Below are positions 61,451 through 64,000 of a DNA stretch of 64,000 nucleotides, piece by piece. The stretch is from Adineta vaga (lineage: Eukaryota > Rotifera). The stretch spans positions 13,950,001 through 14,014,000 of the forward strand of contig CP075496.1 in NCBI GenBank assembly GCA_021613535.1, written 5' to 3'. How positions within the stretch are numbered: the stretch's first letter is position 1; each line of letters begins with the position of its first letter. The notes under the pieces were generated by a model. That model was not told where the DNA came from. It searched no databases and saw only the letters and a list, made by a program, of their open reading frames with translations. The position numbers and the translations under genes were made by a program.

Positions 61451-63741
61451 TTATGCAGGAGTTGATTCTTCTTTTAATTTCATTTCGATAGGTTCAGTTG
61501 GAGGTGAAGGTGAATCATTTTCTCGTTTGAGTTTTTTCGATGATCGTGAAGAAGATGAAGTTGATGAATGTGATCCAGGTGATGTCGATACTTTTGGACT
61601 TATTCGAGAGGATTCATCTGACGCTGTTTTCGGAGATGTTCGTTCAGGTTTTACGGATGATATTTTCGAAGATTTATTTAATGAAGAAGTTGCAGCACGT
61701 TCACGTTCATTGATTTGTTCTTGTTGTTGTCGAATCGAATTGAGAAAATGTTCACGTTGCATCAAGGCAGCTGTCATTGCTGACGAATCAAGATTAGGAA
61801 AGAGATTCGATGAACCATTCGTACGAAATGCTGGAGAATCAAGATTTCCAGGAAAGAAATTATTCGATAGAGAATTCGTTCCTGCATTAAATAGAGATGC
61901 ATAAGCAGCAGATAAACGTTGTCGTTCAATAATTGATAATGTTAATGGATCTAAAGCACCAAATGTTGGTGGAAGAGGAATTGAAGGTAATCCTGATGAT
62001 GGATGTAGAGACGTTTTTGATATATCTGATAGAGCTGAAGATTTCACATTCGGTGAATGACGTTTTCGTGAAGATGAATGTAATGGCGGTGATGATGAAG
62101 AAGTTTTATTCGAGACATTCGATGAAGAATGATGATGATGATGTTGATGTTGATGATGAAGTGATCGATGAGGTGAGCGTGAACGAGAACGATGTGATGA
62201 AGAATAATTTGGATTTGTTAAATGTGATGGAGGAAGCATCAAATGATGATGAGAAGAAGAACGACGATCATCATCATTGTTATTAAGAACAGATGATGAA
62301 CGTTTTTTACTAAAAAGAAAAATTTGATTTAGTTTACGGGGTTTTAGTTTTTCAAGAAATCATGATAATCATACTTGTCATGATTACTATTAGTTGTATC
62401 ATCGAGTTTTTTCAATGATAAATTCTCATTTGTGGATGAATGGGGTGGCAAAGGTGGAATTAATGACGATGGTCCAATACCACGATGAAATCGTGACCAA
62501 TCAAGACCAAGAGCAGCAGCTGCTGCTAGTGATCCATTCATATCTGATTTTCGATCGATTGTCGACGAAGATGAAGGAGGCGGAAGAGGCGGTGGTGGAA
62601 ATAAAGAACCGAGACCACCGAATGCAGTTGTCGATGATGGAGGTACACGACCAAATGGTCCATTAGTCATACCAGCAAACTCGAATGGTGATCGATAATC
62701 TAAATGAAATTGAAGTTGATTAACATGTTTCTCTGTTTAAATGAAACTTACTGAATGATGGCGGAGGTAAAAGTGGTGGTTGATATGTTGAAGGTAATGG
62801 AAGAGATAAGTCACTGGTTGAGGATGATAGTGGTGGTAAAAGTGGTTTAGTATTTGTAATTAAATCTGGTAATTTAGAATTAGATGAAGATTGTTGTTGT
62901 TCTTCATCTTTTTTATTATCTGATGGAGATAATTTTTCTTTCGAACGTTGCTGTTGATGATAAATCATCCAAGATATTCGAACATGTGCTGTACACCATT
63001 TACTAGATTTCTAGAACAAAGAAAGAAGAAAATAAATCAATCAATTTTTTCGGCTTTTGTTTCTATTTGTACTTTTGATGAAGGTGATGATGATAATGTT
63101 TCTTTCGTTGATGAATTATTATTATGATTATTATTATTTGAATTAAATGGTGGAAAGATTATAGTCGATGGTGGAGGCGGCGGTGGTGGTGGTGGTAGAA
63201 ACTAAACAAATGATTTGTTAATTAATAAATTAGAACAGATCATTTACTTACATTATTTGTCCGTAGAAATGGAGAAAGACCATTGTCTGATTTGGATAAT
63301 TTATCTAACTAAACGAGAAAAAAAATGAGAATAAGTTTGTTATGTTATACATAATAGATGTTAAACATACTAAAGGATTATTAAGATTTCCATTCAATAA
63401 TGCATTATTTGTTGGTGTTAAAATATTTAAATTATGTTCATGTGTATGTGTATGCTGATGGTAATGTTCTGCACGAAGAAATGGAGGTAGAGGAAAAGTT
63501 GGAAGTCCACTTCCATCTAATGGAGAATTGGTTGATCCAGTTGATGGTCGAGTTAAATTGATATCATGTAAATATCGTGCATTTAATTCACGTAATAAAT
63601 CAGGATCGAGTGAGAAATCTAACGACGATGAAAAAAAATGATTTTGTTTAATGAAAATTATCAATGAAGATTTTCTTTTACTTGGTGTCGCTGAAGTTTT
63701 TCGTGACATAGGTGATAATAATTTATTTGAACGATGATCTT
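61451..63741 (-). CDS. AUTS2/fibrosin-family protein, C-terminal exons (runs off right edge)
   Basis: Minus-strand exons from 63741 down to the stop at 61451; the 5' part lies beyond the window. Order of landmarks as in AUTS2: LDPDLLRELNARYLHDI; then PPFLRAEHYHQHTHTHEH (the family's HQHTHTHQH region); a Pro-rich stretch; KWCTAHVRISWMIYHQQQ (AUTS2 has KWCAMHVHIAWQIYHHQQ); SPFEFAGMTNGPFGR; TTAFGGLGSLF; and DWSRFHRGIGP (AUTS2 'AFGGLG', 'PWNRLHR'). The last exon is Ser/Pro/His-rich (SRSRSPHRSLHHQH) and includes ALDPLTLSIIERQRLSAAY. AUTS2-type proteins act in variant Polycomb PRC1 complexes that activate transcription in neurons, and in cytoskeletal control. I see the family clearly; the role here is inferred. 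Confidence 0.85.
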
Positions 63742-64000
63742 CTAAATGATAGAAGAAGAAGACGAAATAAAAATAGGAATTTTGTTCAAGGTTATCAAGA
63801 CAATATTTGATGTGTTTTATTTCAATGTTGTCAAATCGATTAAGAAAAAAGAGACACAAGGATCAAGCGCAATGTTGTCTGAGCTGGATAAGCCAAAAGA
63901 AGACATAGAGAAAAGTAAGAAGAGGATGAAATTGATCCGACTATCTTCTTTCTATTCTCGACAAAAATCTTTCTTACAGTCAATTTTGAATTAAGAAAGA
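63742..64000 (-). other. Intron of the AUTS2-like gene
   Basis: Sequence upstream of the acceptor at 63742-63743 shows no further exon to the window edge. The open frame on the plus strand at 63746-63994 is unlikely to be real. Confidence 0.5.

Noticed and set aside
61451-63741. Atrophin/RERE assignment for the Pro/His-rich gene
   Set aside because: Considered first because of the His-rich run, but the KWCTAHVRISWMIYHQQQ and AFGGLG/WSRFHRG blocks fit AUTS2/fibrosin better.
1-64000. CRISPR arrays, bacterial operons, prophage or retrotransposon ORFs
   Set aside because: No regularly spaced repeats, no reverse transcriptase, integrase or transposase motifs, and the gene structure is eukaryotic throughout.

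Overview
This is a eukaryotic, animal-type window. It is AT-rich, with compact genes on both strands and many introns of only about 45-60 nt bounded by GT...AG. The gene content points to a bdelloid rotifer, or a close relative: metazoan genes (midasin, PKA regulatory subunit, SynGAP/RASAL2-type RasGAP, PRC1, AUTS2-like, PAQR) sit beside families I associate with bdelloid lineage expansions (rhodopsin-like GPCRs with N at the usual D2.50 position, a B-box/coiled-coil/propeller protein, and a PB1-like plus 'VWLDKYIG' protein). No species was confirmed by search. A 23-base assembly gap lies at 34907-34929.

Left part (0.3-8.7 kb): the C-terminal exons of a single-pass membrane protein, a TRAFD1/XAF1-like multi-zinc-finger protein, and a PB1-like protein with a one-base frameshift, all on the minus strand. 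A plus-strand seven-exon gene follows whose second half reads like a very divergent Rel homology domain.

8.7-16.3 kb, minus strand: a SynGAP/DAB2IP/RASAL2-family RasGAP (C2, RasGAP, poly-Q/poly-D linker, coiled coil). It has three candidate alternative first exons, all ending in the same phase. Its common first intron carries an intact tRNA-Arg(TCG) and a decayed copy of it.

16.3-33.3 kb, plus strand: the complete midasin gene (MDN1; about 32 introns, about 4,680 residues by my count) with six AAA+ modules, a long linker, a D/E-rich region and a C-terminal MIDAS domain. About 4.2 kb without recognisable genes follows, containing the gap.

37.5-44 kb: a type I PKA regulatory subunit, a small secreted Cys-rich protein, two adjacent pseudogenes (a UDP-glycosyltransferase and a nuclear receptor, each with several lesions), and a PAQR-family receptor.

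45.9-57.2 kb: four tandem, same-strand, single-exon rhodopsin-like GPCR genes, with a B-box-like gene between the second and third. A decayed spliced gene and a degenerate tandem repeat lie between the third and fourth. The last two GPCRs share a 261-bp tract far more similar than the rest, suggesting gene conversion or partial recent duplication.

58.3-64 kb, minus strand: a PRC1/Ase1/MAP65 microtubule bundler and the C-terminal exons of an AUTS2/fibrosin-family gene that continues past the right edge. I see no operon-like or defence-island system. The most unusual items are the divergent Rel-like protein, the alternative-promoter and nested-tRNA arrangement of the RasGAP, the degenerate AAA6 of midasin and the GPCR/pseudogene neighbourhood.
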